Below, in pieces: positions 62,301-64,000 of a stretch of 64,000 nucleotides of DNA. The stretch is from positions 165,994-229,993 of the forward strand of contig JADIIX010000017.1 in assembly GCA_027604505.1 (NCBI GenBank). Direction: 5' to 3'. Source of the stretch: Gonapodya sp. JEL0774. Lineage: Eukaryota; Monoblepharomycota; Monoblepharidomycetes; Monoblepharidales; Gonapodyaceae. A program made the position numbers and the translations under genes. The notes under the pieces were generated by a model. That model did no database searches, was not told where the DNA came from, and saw nothing but the letters and a program-made list of their open reading frames with translations. Numbering within the stretch: the stretch's first letter is position 1; every line of letters starts with the position of its first letter.

Positions 62301-63204
62301 CTGTTGTTCTCTGCATCTTTGTGTGACGGCGTGCTAATTTTAGATTTTACAACTCGTAGAAAGGTCCAAAAGCGTTCGACTTTATTCAAAGAGAAACAGG
62401 TGACTGTGTAACCACTTTCGGATGCTGGGATGGACCGGGCGTTTTGCTGTGGTTCATGTTTTCTCTTGAACCGGCGAGTATTTCTCCTTCCATCATCGCA
62501 TCTGCTGTACCCGCCCATCACTTGTCCCCATCCCCCCATCGCCACCGACGCGAACAATGAACGTAAGTCCTCGTCCCGTCCTCCCAACTCCTATACCTTT
62601 CTCGCCCAGGGTGGGTGCACGCTTCCAATGATCGATACTCTTTCCAAATCCGGAGTCTCCAGCCGCAAAACCGCGGCTGTTGGCGGTGAACGGGTTTTCA
62701 TAATAGTCATAGTTACACTGAGGGTTTTGCGTGCCCCCCCGTGGTTGCGTGTGGTTTGAAATGGGAGAGGTGTGGTGCATGGCAACGAGGCGGGGCAATT
62801 GCGGGGTGTTTGACACGCGTGTCGTTTGATTTTGCAGGTCCGAGATGGCACGGCTGGGTCGGACGAAGACCGTGGGACGGACGACTTTTCTCTGGGTTTC
62901 TCGGAAACCGGCAAGATGGTTGTCCAACTTCGATGAATTCACCTTCACTTCAAAGAAAGACAAAGAAAAATTTTGTTCTGACGCTGCCCACCCAGGTCTA
63001 AAATAGGTACATGGACTGGCACACGTATATTTCGATTTCGGCAATCGCAAAAGTTCGCTACAAGAACCGTCCTGCACGTAACGTTTGTCGTTCGCCCCGC
63101 GTCTCGTCCTCGTTCCTCCCACCGTACACAGAGCAAACTACAGCTCATGTAATAACGTGTAGATAGGTATATGTACTTATACTTGTACACGTCTCCAATC
63201 ACGA
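59306..63204. other. Gene-poor region, 3.9 kb
   Basis: Upstream of the Nrg1-like gene and downstream of the dehydrogenase. It is G/T- or C-rich in long patches, for example around 59300-59450 and 61400-61730, with many pyrimidine runs and no open frame that resembles a known protein. A 95-codon minus-strand frame (62493-62780) with a sequence such as NPQCNYDYYENPFTANSRGF is a weak candidate gene; its start is a genuine ATG, but I cannot confirm it. The region may hold a long 5' leader and upstream regulatory sequence. Confidence 0.5.
61703..61723. repeat. G21 homopolymer
   Basis: Twenty-one consecutive G on the plus strand in the gene-poor region. Likely length-variable, and prone to sequencing error. 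Confidence 0.9.
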
Positions 63205-64000
63205 TTACAGTTTCCCCGCCGCCTTGTACTTGAGATACTCTGGCGTCTCGTTGCGGACGCCCAAACCCCCACCGCCATCTGAAACGCCGGAGCGACAAAC
63301 AAACAAACAAAAGAAAGCGCAAAGTTACAAACGTCGCAGATGAGCAGAGACGGATTTGAGATGATGTCAATGCCGACAAATACGAATTGCGTCGTACAAT
63401 GCACCTACCGATGGGAATCGTCACACCTGCCAATCAAACAAACAGAGACGCCACCGAGCGGTCAGTTCAGCCTGGACCCACACCACACACCAACCAACGC
63501 ACCCCCCTTGTTTCAAACAAACTCACCGTTGACGTACGCCCCAGCTTTCGAAGTGAGGAACAGTATGAGCCTGAGGGCACCGAGTGAGGTCGAAGATCGA
63601 ACGGAAGGACGGACAGAACGCCGGACGGACCGACGGTGGGCGCGTCACACGTGGGATCTGGAAGGGAACACGAAGCACAAAACGCAAACACGCACCCGGC
63701 CATATCTTCGGTCGATCCGATCCGGCCTGTCAAATGTGGTCACGGCATAACGAGGTCACGGGGTCACGGGTCGCGAGGTCGGGCGAAGGGGGTTGGGGTT
63801 GAGACCACATCCCCTCGAGCAACTTCCAAGCCCCGAGTGCCTGTACTACCCACCCAACGGTTGCGCTCCCACAAGTGCGTTCAGGGCGTTGTTGACGGCG
63901 TAGCTCGACATACGCGAGACGAAGAGGCCGGGGGCCTGTGGGAGGGGATGTGAGGTGGATGTGGGTTGGGGGGGGGGGGGGGGGGGGGGTTGGGGGGGGG
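63205..64000 (-). CDS. Short-chain dehydrogenase/reductase, C-terminal part (gene runs off the window)
   Basis: Exons readable on the minus strand: 63854-63935, 63696-63726, 63527-63570, 63409-63426 and 63205-63278. Together they encode APGLFVSRMSSYAVNNALN, PLGRIGSTEDMAGLILFL and SKAGAYVNGVTIPIDGG, then GLGVRNETPEYLKYKAAGKL and stop. This is the conserved end of classical SDRs: the PG motif, the GR-G-xxED segment and the YVNGxxxPxDGG substrate-loop exit. The Rossmann domain and catalytic YxxxK lie beyond the right edge. Known: SDRs are NAD(P)H-dependent reductases; substrate cannot be read from this part. The 18-nt and 31-nt exons are short but phase-consistent. The intron leading in has a C-rich tract, seen as G runs at 63968-64000. 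Confidence 0.85.
63968..63989. repeat. G22 homopolymer near the right edge
   Basis: Twenty-two consecutive G, then TT and nine more G to the end of the window. On the minus strand this is a C-run in the intron before the dehydrogenase exon at 63935. Confidence 0.85.

Overview
The window is a compact stretch of a eukaryotic, almost certainly fungal, genome. Genes are split by many short GT-AG introns (mostly 50-110 nt, some 38-43 nt), there are two Zn(II)2Cys6 transcription factors and an Nrg1-type C2H2 factor, and there are no operons, rRNA or tRNA genes. An intraflagellar transport gene (IFT52) and a complete FANCL gene point to a flagellated, early-diverging fungus of chytrid type rather than an ascomycete or basidiomycete. 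All exon structures were worked out by hand from reading frame, splice consensus and family alignment from memory; no database search was possible.

Layout, left to right. 0-1.5 kb (-): a secreted CBM48-like/coiled-coil gene whose 3' half does not stay in one frame. 3.0-5.5 kb (+): OPT-family peptide or metal-chelate transporter. 5.7-11.7 kb (+): a very large disordered protein with a C-terminal part faintly like NDP kinase. 12.0-14.1 kb (+): FANCL, the ubiquitin ligase of the Fanconi anaemia pathway. 14.7-16.4 kb (+): CDF zinc transporter. 17.0-19.7 kb (+): intronless disordered protein. 20.0-21.5 kb (-): TIM21. 21.7-23.0 kb (+): acyl-CoA thioesterase-like. 23.0-25.2 kb (+): EF-hand mitochondrial carrier (SCaMC type). 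25.4-27.7 kb (+): Zn2Cys6 factor. 27.8-29.9 kb (-): secreted, probably GPI-anchored sorbosone-dehydrogenase-like beta-propeller.

30.9-34.3 kb (+): ERB1/BOP1 (60S ribosome assembly). 34.8-37.7 kb (+): IFT52. 37.9-40.9 kb (-): AFG2/SPATA5, a double AAA ATPase of 60S maturation. 41.0-43.9 kb (-): second Zn2Cys6 factor. 44.6-46.2 kb (+): TAM41, mitochondrial CDP-diacylglycerol synthase. 46.4-52.2 kb (-): one gene encoding four tandem class-I glutamine-amidotransferase-like domains. 53.2-53.8 kb (+): small unknown protein. 54.4-59.3 kb (-): Nrg1-like zinc-finger protein. 59.3-63.2 kb: gene-poor. 63.2 kb to the end (-): 3' half of a short-chain dehydrogenase.

The genes are mostly housekeeping and do not form a pathway cluster, although mitochondrial functions (TIM21, SCaMC, TAM41) and 60S assembly (ERB1, AFG2) recur. 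The most unusual item is the four-domain amidotransferase-like gene: every copy keeps the catalytic His and Glu but has Ser in place of the nucleophilic Cys, and the copies are joined by phase-0 introns with no room for separate promoters. It is the best candidate here for something not previously described.
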